A stretch of 64,000 nt of DNA, taken from assembly GCA_014549065.1 (NCBI GenBank), contig JACDOX010000044.1, positions 992,001 to 1,056,000 on the forward strand, written 5' to 3'. The position numbers and the translations under genes are program-made. The first letter of the stretch is position 1; every line of letters begins with the position of its first letter. Of this stretch, positions 25,230 through 35,920 are shown piece after piece. Below the pieces are notes generated by a model that made no database searches, had not been told where the DNA came from, and saw only the letters and a program-made list of their open reading frames with translations. This DNA comes from Cardinalis cardinalis (taxonomy: Eukaryota > Chordata > Aves > Passeriformes > Cardinalidae).

Positions 25230-25720
25230 ATCCTAATTAATTTTGCTCTGAAATGGTGGCTCAAGTATATATTAGCATAAGACATTTGTATCTATTTTTT
25301 TTTAATTCTACAGTTGATTATTATGAAATTTCTTAATTAGAATTTCTCCATGAGGAAATCTCTGTAACGTCTGTCTGAATCTCAGCTACTGCTATTCAGT
25401 CTCATTAAGGGCACTAGGACAACCCAGAAGATTCTCATCATATAATTAGAAAGCAATGATGCTCATTGTCTGGTCTGTCCAGGAGAGCAATTGCTGGGGA
25501 GTGTGCACCAGATATAATCCCATTTAAAGTGAGACTCATTACTCCCCTGTGACATCATGGCAGAGAGGGCTTAAGCCACTCTGAAGACAGCTTGAGTTTT
25601 AAGTTACTGGGATGCAAACATTCAGCCCAAGGGTACACATTTCAGAGCAGGGATGATGTTTAGCACTAATTGGCCCCCATGTGGACACGCTATAAAGTCC
25701 ATATACTAAAATTAATGTTT
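25230..25720. other. Possible conserved non-coding element (speculative)
   Basis: This stretch has no long frame and no recognised repeat. It has intermediate base composition, several TAATTA/TTAATTAG homeodomain-type cores (about 25232-25345) and little simple sequence. That is the look of conserved vertebrate non-coding elements, but conservation cannot be judged from one sequence. It is listed so that it can be tested and should not be read as an established regulatory site. Confidence 0.2.
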
Positions 25721-28700
25721 CTCTGGACTTGGTAAGGCATTAACACACACTTTGTTGAGGCACGTGCCTAAAGGGTGAGCTGGGCTTGGGAAACAGATCC
25801 AAATTTAAGTGCTGGGAAAACCTAGGTAGTGGAAAAGAATAAGTCATGTTTTGTATACTGGCCACANAGAAAAGAATTTTTCCAATATTTTTAATTCAAC
25901 AAACTGGGCTTTGGATCTTTTCTTTTTGAGATCATATGCCTACTTGTGAACCAGAAAAAATTTCATGATACACCTTAAGCAGCAGAGTTCATCTGTCTTT
26001 CAGGTCTGTACGAGCAGAAAAAGTGGAGTCAAGTGTTCATCCTTTGTTCTTTTCATTGAGTTTTTCTTTTTGTTGTTGTTTTCAAAACATGGGGAGTGGA
26101 ATTCCGTTGCATCATTTTTTGTCTGTTAGTGTACATGAGCTAGAGGCTGAAACATGGGGTCTGCAAGGTTCTGAGTTTGAGTCCCCTNCAGCAGTATCGA
26201 CAATGAATTATCTCCTTAAAAAAAGAACTGGTTTTGTGTTTATGCTTGTATTAATTTCTTACATTTCTTTCTTCTTTTCTGTGATTTTTTTCCATGGGCT
26301 GTCATGGGTGTATTTTTTGAGAAGGCAGAAAATGAGAAGTGTGAATCTTCAGAAATAAAACCTTGTTACTGGATTGTTTTCCACATAACCAACAAAATTG
26401 AGACTTTTGTTTTCACCTCACAGCTGTAATCGTGTCTGAATTTATCTTTTCCATTAAGTTTCAGTCTGGTTAGATTTGTTTCTTTTTCTCCTTTTTCTGC
26501 CTATGTGCATGCATGCATACACACCTACACACATTCTTTGACCTGTACTCGTNTGTTTACATACACCCACCCACACGCTGCTACAGGTAAAATACAATTT
26601 ATTTTTCCAGTGCACACAGCATGGCCTAAATCATATATATGCACTGAATCCCTGGCATGTTGGGGAAATGTGCCTGAGCTGTACAGGCAGGGTGATGTTN
26701 ACACTAGCTTCTCCTGCAGTGAACTCACCTGTGCTTTTTTTTCCCCAGAGGGTAAAACCCACAGAAGCCTGAGGCAATATTACTTTATGTTGAACAGGGC
26801 ACTGCTGTATCTTCATTTTTTTTGTGTGTACAGGCAGTAACAGGACCCTGGATAAAGAGAAGAGAAGCGATGGCTTTTTGTTGAATGATTTTCCTTACTC
26901 TCCCAATGGTTCCCCTTTACATTTGAGAAGCAGCAGCAGGTGTTTGTTTTATTTGACGCCTCACTGGAAGGGTCCAGAGCACAAATTGAGCAAAAAGTGT
27001 TGCTGCAGTACCGAAGGCCTTTTTCATGTATATGTGTATATGATGCTGGAGGAGACAGCTACAGCTTGTTAGTGATGATATTCCATTTACAGGGGGCTCA
27101 CCAGGGCAGCAAAGAGGATTTCAGCTCTAGTTTGGGAGGCTGGCACAAGCTATTCTCAGGCTATGTTGTGCTGCCCTGTTGGACAGTGCTGCTGTCATGG
27201 CTGTCCTTCCCTCATTCCTGGAGGTACTGAGGATCTCCAGGGAGAACCATCTTTGTGAGAATGAGGGCTGTGACACTGCAGGATGCAACCTGAGCGTTAA
27301 TGGGTCAGTGAGTGACAGCTGAGCCTTCTCTCTGAGGTACTGAGCTGGCTATCACTGCCAGGAGCACAAGGTCTAGACAGTGAAGTGTGCCAATTTAATT
27401 TTGTCACATGTGGCTGGGTTGTACAGACATGGCTGTTTCTAGAACTCTTTGGCAATACTAAAACTGATTCAGACCACAATGCAACATTTAAGGATGCTAA
27501 TTAGAAAATAATTGTGCTGGGTTGTACAGATTTCACCATCGTAATATATCTTAAAGGCCCCTATAGAACGGGGAAGAAGATATTTTAATGCACTTTGCAT
27601 GCAAAATGAGGCACTAGCTTTTGTGATTTGTAACAAAGCATAGTACAACCACCATCATCCAGTAAATCAGGAAGCAAAAATAGTTCTTAAGGAGTTAGTA
27701 TTCTGCTTTATTTGCTAATTAAAATGGGGTTTGGAACTGCTCTTCAAAATGATTGCTCTAATTAATTCGTTGCTCTTTTGCAGTTCTACCTTCTATGCCA
27801 TCTGAATACAAGGCAATCCCTTGTGCTTCTCAAAAGCATGANGGCCAACAGGGCATCCTTCCCTTTCTCAGAACAGCAGGCTTTATTGCTTTGCAGTGTC
27901 TAATAAAATGTCTATTCTATATCAGGGCTAAAAAGTCATCCATATACACACTATCACAAAGTTTATTTCCAATAAAATGCAAGNATAAACCCACGTTTTT
28001 AATTAACATCAAATATTTGTTTAACTTAGGGAGAATTTAAAGAAAAACAGATGATCATTTTTATAAGGCCAGTGACAGATTTTAGCTTTAATTACTTTTA
28101 AAGCTTAATAAAATATAGTGAGTATTGTAATTGCTATTCCTGTTACTGTGATATAATCTTTCATTTTGTGGTTAATGGATGATATTTAAAGTAGCTCCTA
28201 CAGTTGCCTTTAAAACATTGCCTGTAGTATTGGCACGACTGTGCAGAGCACCAGACATCATGTATGAAAAGTGAACTAAGGGAGTGAAGTGTGGAAGAAG
28301 ATGCACTCATTTTACATTCCTCAGAGTGCTCAAAAGTTTGAAAATTATTCAGATCAGTCAGGACACAGATTTAAGGAGGTGTAATTGAAATATTGATTAT
28401 GAATATATTACCTGATAGAGGTAGCCTTGTGTTTTCTTAAACATATCCTGCTATCTGTGCATACATTTATATTATTCACAGGTTTCAGTGAAGAATTTAA
28501 TGCCACAAAGTCTGCTTGCAAACTGTTGAAGTCAGTGGCTTGTTCAATACAGGAAGATGTATAGTTTTTGTTTGTTCTATNTATTAGAAAATTTGAATGA
28601 AAGAGAAAAATAAAGAGTGGAGCTGGAACTGGAGAAAGCAATCACTAGAAAAATCATTGGGAAAAAACAGTATAGGAAGAGATTCTAGATATTTTCAAAA

Positions 28701-30146
28701 CCTTTTGGATCAAATCTGCAATACTTGCAAAGTAGTAGCATGATCCCACAAGCATTACTGGAGAGACCACAATTATATTTGGAAAAGAGGCATGAATCCC
28801 TCACATCTTATTCTATTTTGTGTTCCTCCAAGAACAAGTTATGCTTGCCATAGCTGACAGGAAAGTTTCAAACTCTTCAGCTTTTCATTGCCAGCAGATT
28901 TGGAGCTAGCCTCAGTTTAATTAAAGTGTTTCTAAATGACCATGANTACAGCCTATTTTATTTTAAATATTTATCATATTAAAGATGAATGGTGCTAAAT
29001 TTAGTTTAGTGATGCTTTTTATGCCTTCAAGCTTGAGCTATGTCAGGGTAGTGGCTTTTGGAATATGTTTTGTGCAATGTTTGGATCCAGGGTGTTATGA
29101 GCACTATTTTAAATATTGGATAACTGTAGCAAAAATCAGTTTTTCAGGAAAACATCTCTGCCAACCCAAGCCTCCAAGCTATTTCAAGTTTGTCTCTCCA
29201 TATCTATTTGNTTGGTCATAAAAAAAATAAATATGGAAATGGCCTCATAGTACCTGGGAACTCTCTGGTTGAGAAATTTCCATCAGAACAGTATTTGTTA
29301 GTAAATAACAAATCATGGGAAGGAACCAGCATTTACCTTTCTTTTCTTGCCCATGTGTCTTTTCAACAGCCATCCAATATCAAACAGATGCTTGTAAAGT
29401 TTTCCTCCTTAAAAATGAGCAAGCAGACTAAATGGCCCGTACAGGTCCCAAAAAACAAATCTTCTCTGGGAGCAGAGGCAGTGCTCAGCCTGTCTCCACT
29501 GTGAGCGTTGTTTCTTGCAGAGGGCCTCCTCTCTGCTGGGCACACCTGATTCTTCCTGGGACAAGGTTGTTCCTACCCTAGGGAACTACACTCCATCCAT
29601 TTTTGTGTGTCATCCACCCTCATCTTGCTCACCTCCACCAGATTGTCTTTTCTGCTCAGTACTAAACTCTGTCTTTCTTGCTCCATTTTTTTCCTCCTAA
29701 TGATTTATTAAAATAATGACCCACATTTTCATAGCTGAGTGTTTGCAGCTTGCAAATGGTTGCAAGTACTTAGCCTTCATTTTTGTGCCTTATAACATTG
29801 TGATTTACTGCTGTAATGGTTATTTTCCCTACATCTGGAATATAGGCTTGCATACTCAAATCTTCATGCTCCTATATATTTACATTTGCAATTCCTTTGC
29901 ATTTCACTCCCACTACCCAGCAGTTTTGTAGCTATGCATTTGCAATATACTACTCTGACAACAACAAAATCCTTTTCAGTTAATTATTTTAAAATAGAAA
30001 AAGAAAAATTTCTCTTGGTAGCAGTAAGAGGTGAAAAAAAATCCATGTGTGATTTGCTTCCTAATTTCACTGCATTATTGTCATTCCTAACTACCTGTCA
30101 TCTGTCTGTGCCTGTCAAAATCTGTTGATTTTCTCTGTTGTCCATC
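25721..30146. other. Gene-free stretch, nothing firm
   Basis: Contains a weak tRNA-like B-box match ('gagtttgagtccc', about 26173-26185) that I do not call. A CA/GCATG-rich patch lies at about 26503-26580, and a G/C-richer patch at about 27080-27380 carries only unrecognised short frames. An acceptor-like 'ctcttttgcag' ends near 27782, but no known exon follows it. Confidence 0.45.
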
Positions 30147-30179
30147 CTTATTTTAATGGAGGTGCTTATTTTAATGGAG
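30147..30179 (+). repeat. Tandem near-duplication of an 18-bp unit
   Basis: cttattttaatggag occurs at 30147 and again 18 bases later at 30165, joined by 'gtg'. A third, isolated relative of the same sequence lies about 6 kb away at 36281-36301. Confidence 0.75.
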
Positions 30180-31389
30180 CTTTTTGGAGGTGACACAGAG
30201 AGGAACTAATCAAGTGTTTTTCTCCTGTGCAAGCAGCATCTGCTGATACTTCTACCTGGTAAAACAATTATGTTTGAGGGAAAAGGCAAGAGTGTCTAGA
30301 AGGTAAAACACCAAGTCCTACCAGTCTGAGTACTGATGAGATATCTTCTGGCAAATGTGTGAGATGGAGAGGAGTGCAGTGGGAGAACCTGGTGGTATGG
30401 AGAGATAGCTGAAACAAGCAGATGGCTTAAAGGAAGCTGAGAAAGGCTGTTAGCACATAAAGCAGCAGACACTTGATGATGAATTGCCATTTTGAGTTGC
30501 TAGTTTTTCTTCCTTATTTAGCTAACTACTGTTCCAATAATGGCTTACATAATAGCTTCTCTTGGAAGACTTTTACATGTCCTTTCATTGGAGGCATCTT
30601 TTTTATAGAATGAAAGCATAAACTTAAAAAAACAGTAAGGTCTAATATAAGGAAAGAAAAAAAAAAAACTGNGATGAGAGAAAGGTAATTATGCAATTTG
30701 TTTCCTTTAATCAAGGAAAAATCATTCATTGCCCTATCAATGGAAAATAAGACCTAGGAGTCCAAAGAAGGGAGTACAAGTGGCCCGGCTGCTCTGGTTA
30801 TAGTATCTGCACCTGTGCCAGAGGTAACTTATTCCAGACCAGCTTTTATGTCCTGGACTTAGGCTCTATATCATCCCTAAGCTCTTCATATCTTGCTGCT
30901 TAAGATGTCTCATTACAGTAGTAGACCTTTAATTTACTCTTAGCTTTAGTTTCCCTGCCTGTGAATTCTAGCTTACAGCTCCTAACTGACCTCAGAGCAG
31001 CATATGTGGGAGGTGAGAGCTTACTTTACATTACATCAAGTAAAATAGTATTTATCAAGAACATTCAAGGATGAGGCATCTTCTCAAAGCAACACACAAA
31101 GATTGCATTTTGCCATGGAAGTAGAGGGCCAGGCAGACCTCTCCAGCAGGTCAGTCCTGCATGATCAGCCCATGGCAGGAGAGATGCTCTTTTCAAGTAG
31201 TTGTCCCCATCAGACAGTCTGGGCCATATGTGGCAGGTGTATGTGGGGCAGTCACTGCTTACTTGGACAAGGGGCATATTTCAGATGCTCTAAAATGCTC
31301 TAAAACTTGTGCATTCATGTGACTGGGCCTGTGCTGGGTCTTCATGCAAATCCTGCAAGCTGTTTGGTGTCTCCAAAGAGCAAAGATAC
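30180..31389. other. Gene-free stretch, nothing recognised
   Basis: Mixed composition, with a poly-A run near 30656-30668. Short unrecognised frames only. The sequence at about 31310-31389 runs into the CR1 that follows and may include a little more of it. Confidence 0.45.
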
Positions 31390-31815
31390 CAGTGGAGGGT
31401 CTGGAGCACAAGTCCTATGAGGAGCAGCTGAAGGAGCTGGGGGGGGTTTAACCTGGANAAAAGGAGTCTCAGTGGGACCTTATTATTCTCTACAACTATG
31501 TGTAAGGGCAAGGTGGGGCTCAGTCTCTCTTCCCAGGTAACAAGCAATAGGACAAGAGGAAACAGCTTTGAGTTGCACCAGGACAGGTGTAGACTGGATA
31601 TTAGGAAGAGTTTCTTCACTGAAAGGGTAATTAAGCATTGGAANAGACTGCCCAGGAAAGTGGTGGAATCATCATCCCTGGGAATGTTCAAAAATCACNT
31701 GGATGTGGTGCTTAGAGACAGCTTTTAGTGACGAACTTGGCAGTGCTGGGTTAATGGTTGGACTCAATGATCTTAGGGCTCTTTTCCAACTGTAATGATT
31801 CTATGATTCAATGAA
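31390..31815 (+). mobile_element. CR1 LINE, 5'-truncated, retaining the end of ORF2
   Basis: The copy follows the avian CR1 3' region from 'ggtctggagcacaagtccta' (near 31398) to the terminal repeat 'gattctatgattcaatga' (31797-31814). Internal landmarks are 'aggagcagctgaaggagctg', 'ctctacaactatgtg', 'ggacaagaggaaacagc', 'tggatattaggaagagtttc' and 'gttggactcaatgatctta'. A frame at 31498-31728 keeps the C-terminal end of CR1 ORF2, including a readable RLPRKVVESSSL segment where intact CR1 proteins have R-L-P-R-E-V-V-E-S-P-S-L. The coding end is followed by the short 3' UTR and tail. It is inactive: it lacks the endonuclease and reverse transcriptase parts. Several ambiguous bases fall inside it. 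Confidence 0.95.
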
Positions 31816-32473
31816 ATACATCCTGGATTAGACATGGTGAGTGTCCTTCACCAGTTACCTAACAATGGGTGGTTCTGGTTTCTAAGAGAACAGTAAGATA
31901 CTGGTGTGCTTCAGGGAAAAAACACATGCAGCCNTTGGGAACCTGGCAGTGCATTCTTTGGTTTCCTTTTTGCTAAGTACATTGTTTTAATGTTATTCTA
32001 TAACATCTATTCATTAGTGCTAATGAACATAGAAATGATAATGAAGATGTAGCTCCAATTTCCTACTGTACCTGTAAAATATTANTAATTTAAATGAGGC
32101 CATGCAAACCATAAAATTATAGCATCACACACTCTCATTGCAATATGATTGGATTGCCTCTCTAAATGGTTCATCATCAATCCCAATAAAGGTAAAGTGT
32201 GGGTCTAACTGTTGTCTTGAATCCAATAGTTTAATTTTATTGCCTCAGCAGCAGCTGTTTAAGTGCCCCTTCCTCTGCCGCTCAGTGCTGTGATAGGCTT
32301 TTCCATAAAGGAAGTTCATCAAACCTGCCAGGATTCTGCTCCAGCCTACTGCAAGGGATTCTCTCAGGTTTAGAACTACAGAGATTATTNAGAAGGATAT
32401 AAATGAGTAACAGAGGTGTGAAAGTCTGTATTTTCCCTGAGCTTAATTTAAATTCAACAGAAAAAAAATTATA
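31816..32473. other. Spacer between two CR1 pieces
   Basis: No recognised gene or repeat. The part at about 32100-32280 has mixed composition and no simple repeat and could be conserved, but nothing in a single sequence shows this. Confidence 0.45.
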
Positions 32474-32526
32474 AACATAGAATAACCTGAGTTGGAAGGG
32501 ACCCACAAAGATTATCAAGTCCAACG
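32474..32526 (-). mobile_element. CR1-type 3' tail fragment
   Basis: Read on the minus strand, 'gttggacttgataatctttg' followed by 'tgggtcccttccaactcagg' and 'ttattctatg' is the last ~50 bases of a CR1, or of a SINE with a CR1 tail. Nothing upstream of the tail is preserved, so it is either an extremely 5'-truncated insertion or a fragment. A hairpin begins a few bases beyond its 5' edge. Confidence 0.85.
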
Positions 32527-32532
32527 AGTGGG

Positions 32533-32562
32533 AATATTCACCAGTAATTATTGGTGAATATT
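32533..32562. repeat. 11-bp inverted repeat with 8-nt loop beside a CR1 tail
   Basis: aatattcacca (32533-32543) and tggtgaatatt (32552-32562) are exact reverse complements around the loop gtaattat. The hairpin lies 6 bases from the end of the CR1 tail fragment, on its 5' side. Confidence 0.85.
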
Positions 32563-33498
32563 AATAGTTAAGTTATCCAACCATCCACAGTCCATTACAT
32601 TCATGAAGGAAAGACATGCCAGGGTCAGAAAAATCCAGAAATACAAGAACACTTTGGAAGTCTTCTAAAAATATCTAAGTGAACCCTAAGTGAAGAATTT
32701 TCTGTTTTAGATGGTTGTTGACTGCCGGGAAATTCCTGGAGTAGACATAATTACTGATAAATCNAGAAAATATTTAAGAAAAAAAAAATGAGGCATTTAA
32801 GGTAGTCAAATTTCAAACTGAAAGACAAAAATGGAAATGTAAATACATGTTACCAGGACCCAGAGTTCTATTCAGTTAATATTTTTCACAGGTGAATTTT
32901 ACCAGTAGGCAGGAACCAATTCCATCTGATACTCTGAGAATATAAGTGTCATAACTTCTAATTATTGTAATTCTTCTTCCAATTTCAGTACATTATTTGA
33001 AGTAAGAAACAGTGACAATGTCTTAAATGGGGAAAAACCCACATAGGGAAATTGAAGCTGATCAAAATGAACGTTAAAAGTGCAAATTACTTTGCAGTGC
33101 TCTAAGACAGTTTTTGAAAGTGCTTGTATAACCCATACCCAAGCAAAACTCCTTTTTTTCTCATTTTAAATATTTTTTTTAAGTGGAAAATTTACATTTA
33201 CTTTGATTTAAAATCCACTCCACTATGGTGGCTGGGGATTTGTAAGCATGCATACTGTGGAAATATTTCTTTGTAATTTCTGAGCCTGAGTTGATGCAGA
33301 ATGAAAAGTTGCTTCCTTTCTTGTTCCTATGAGCTGCAATGAAAAAGGTACTGCTCACTATGGACACATGACAGGCACTCTGGAAAGAAAGGAAGTGCAA
33401 GGAATATTTCACTGGATGCCTAGGCCTTTTACGGCCACCTACCTTGGAATGTAACTCTGACCCTATAGTGCAAAATTTCAAGTTTTAAATGCCCTTCT
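32563..33498. other. Gene-free stretch, nothing recognised
   Basis: A/T-rich. A 100-codon minus-strand frame (33179-33481) is unrecognised. A and T homopolymers lie near 32780-32790 and 33170-33180. Confidence 0.5.
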
Positions 33499-33845
33499 NT
33501 CCTACCTAAGAGGAATTTTAGAAGTGTTTTGATGCATGTCAGGAATATTTTAAAGAAGGAANGCCTCGTTTAAATGGAGAAGGATGGCAGTCCTATATCC
33601 CACTTGACAGAGAAGTTTTGACTGTACACCTTTTGATTNTGTGCAATAATGAAAGATCTTTATGGTTTTATTCTTGTTTATTATTTACCAGCTAACCTAA
33701 TTTATGAGAACACTGATAATTNATTGTTCAAGTGCATAAGAAATGCNAGTAATACACTGCCAGAATGTTTCCCAGAANTTTTTTTTTCTTTGTTTTCTAA
33801 AATTTAAATTATTAATATTCCANGAGACTAAAATATAATGTTATN
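33499..33845. other. Cluster of eight ambiguous bases
   Basis: N occurs at 33499, 33562, 33639, 33722, 33747, 33778, 33823 and 33845: eight in 347 bases. Neighbouring regions have roughly one to three per kilobase. No repeat family is recognised in the stretch. Confidence 0.85.
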
Positions 33846-35881
33846 ATTTTGTTTTCAGGAGATTTTTACAAACATTTTATGCCACATGGAGAATAAATAG
33901 AAATATTCCCACTACTGCTACTGTACATATTTTATTATAATCTTCTATTGGTTTTCATTTTTCAGTCTGGAGTTTCATGGCCTGGATGACAGTGGTTATG
34001 CTGATGAAGTTGTTTGGCTAATTAATATATAATGAAGTAATAGCTAGGTTTATTCTGCACTTCCATACTAATGCCCTGTAACAAGGGTTGTTCGTAAAGA
34101 AGAATTCATGCTGAAAAAAGTAGTTCTGTAAACACAAGTAATTTCAGGGAGATGAAAATAAACGAATGCATCAAGGTTGATGAAAAACAAACCCAACAAA
34201 GATTTTGGTGTGAATATATACTTAAATCCTGAGAGGTTTTATCATTTTCTTTTAGACAAGTATAAAACAGCATCTCTGGAAAATCCACAAAAATAACTGT
34301 TTATAGAAAATCTTATTAAACACTTCTCTCTGTGACTTCTTCCAGGGGCCAATGGATTTATATCTGCACTTGAGACAAAGTCTCATAAATTGAATTTTAA
34401 GGTCTCAGGTTGTTACCACAGGATTCCACNTATCCATCCTGTTTAGTAGGCTTTTAGTGTGTGCTTTAAGACAATGATTAGGAAATATCAATATTGCTGG
34501 CATGAAAATAATTGGCACTTGAAATAATTTGCTAAATAAGCATGCTCCTAAATTGGGACATTTGGCATATACCAATATAAATATTTGAGACTTTTCTAGG
34601 CAAATTTCAAAGCACAGGACTTTCTCCCTATAATTAAGTAATTATTTTACTCTATTTACTTGTAATTTTAATGGGGTAGGGGGTGTTTGTTACTTTTTCA
34701 TAATCATTACATGATTTTTATGTTGTGTGTCTAATATTAATGAGTTCTAAAAATAATTTTGAAAATTTAGCAAAATGTAACAAAACTATCAGAAGATATT
34801 TCACTATGAATATCAGTATTATTAAGTTCATGGCTTCTTGTTTTCTGGTCTTACTGGAGTCTTTGGTGACNTATTACATTTTTTCTTTTTCCCTATTTAT
34901 TTGACTTACAAAAAATGCATTTTCTTAGTTAAAGTATTTAGATTTTAAATTCTTATCTTCATTTTTTTTAAGAAGATACATTTTTTGTGAATGTACTTTC
35001 CATAAATTTGACATTCAAGAAAAAAAAATGTGTAGAGAGCAAGGAGTGATATTTGGGTTTATCAAATCTATAGCATATTATTAATTTATNAAGAAAATAT
35101 TTTCCCAGATTCCTAATGTACTCACTAAATGAAACTAAAACACTTTCAGGCTTGATGTTGAGTGGGGTTTCATTGTGTTCACTTGAATTTTGCCTAATTT
35201 TTGTTGTACAGTCCGCAATATCTCTAGACTCATTTCCATTATTGTACAAGACAGGGACAACCACTTCTCTATTTCTACAAGCATACTAGTTATTAAGAGT
35301 CTCATCTGATTTCAAAAATGGATTCTATATTAAACTATTCTATGAGAAGCTGCATGGGTAAATCTATATCATAGGTATAAATCTGTGGTTAAAAGGGGGG
35401 ATTTTAAACCTGCTGCTTTTATGATTCTTTCTTAACATCTACTAAAGTTATATTTTTCCAAGTTATGCCTTCTGCCCAGGATTATTTTTACATGGTTTAT
35501 TTGGGAGACCTTATTCATAGACAGAGCCTAGATNACAGCAAAAGTAAATCTTGAAGGGACTGTATGAAAATCGTTGATAACATACCCATATCTGTTTTCC
35601 ACAATTTTCACGTGATACAGGAAATCCATGAAAGCTTCAGAAAGGGAAGAGGTGCCTATATGTAGGGATTAGAATAGCTGAAATCACAAGAACTGCAGAA
35701 ATTCCCTGAGTCAGCTGAGCATTTTATTAGAATAATGCAATGAATTTCAGCACTCATCTNTAGTGAGTTTCTAAATAAGCTTTAATATAATCTTTTATGA
35801 AATATAGGTTGATTTGATAACTAGTATCATGACGTCATTGGAATAGCAACTAGCAGTTTCCCTAAATCANCAGCAGGGAGC
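33846..35881. other. A/T-rich gene-free stretch
   Basis: Strongly A/T-rich with T and A runs and no recognised repeat. A 98-codon minus-strand frame (34968-35264) has no recognisable homology. Confidence 0.5.
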
Positions 35882-35920
35882 ATTTATTTCCTAACTTATT
35901 CCCTAAATTAGGAAATAAAT
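35882..35920. repeat. Perfect 13-bp inverted repeat with 13-nt spacer
   Basis: atttatttcctaa (35882-35894) is the exact reverse complement of ttaggaaataaat (35908-35920). The spacer 'cttattccctaaa' itself contains a partial third copy of the left arm (ttattccctaa against ttatttcctaa). This suggests local duplication plus inversion. Confidence 0.85.

Noticed and set aside
26130..26195. tRNA-like segment with a B-box resemblance
   Set aside because: No convincing A box at the right distance and no SINE body downstream.
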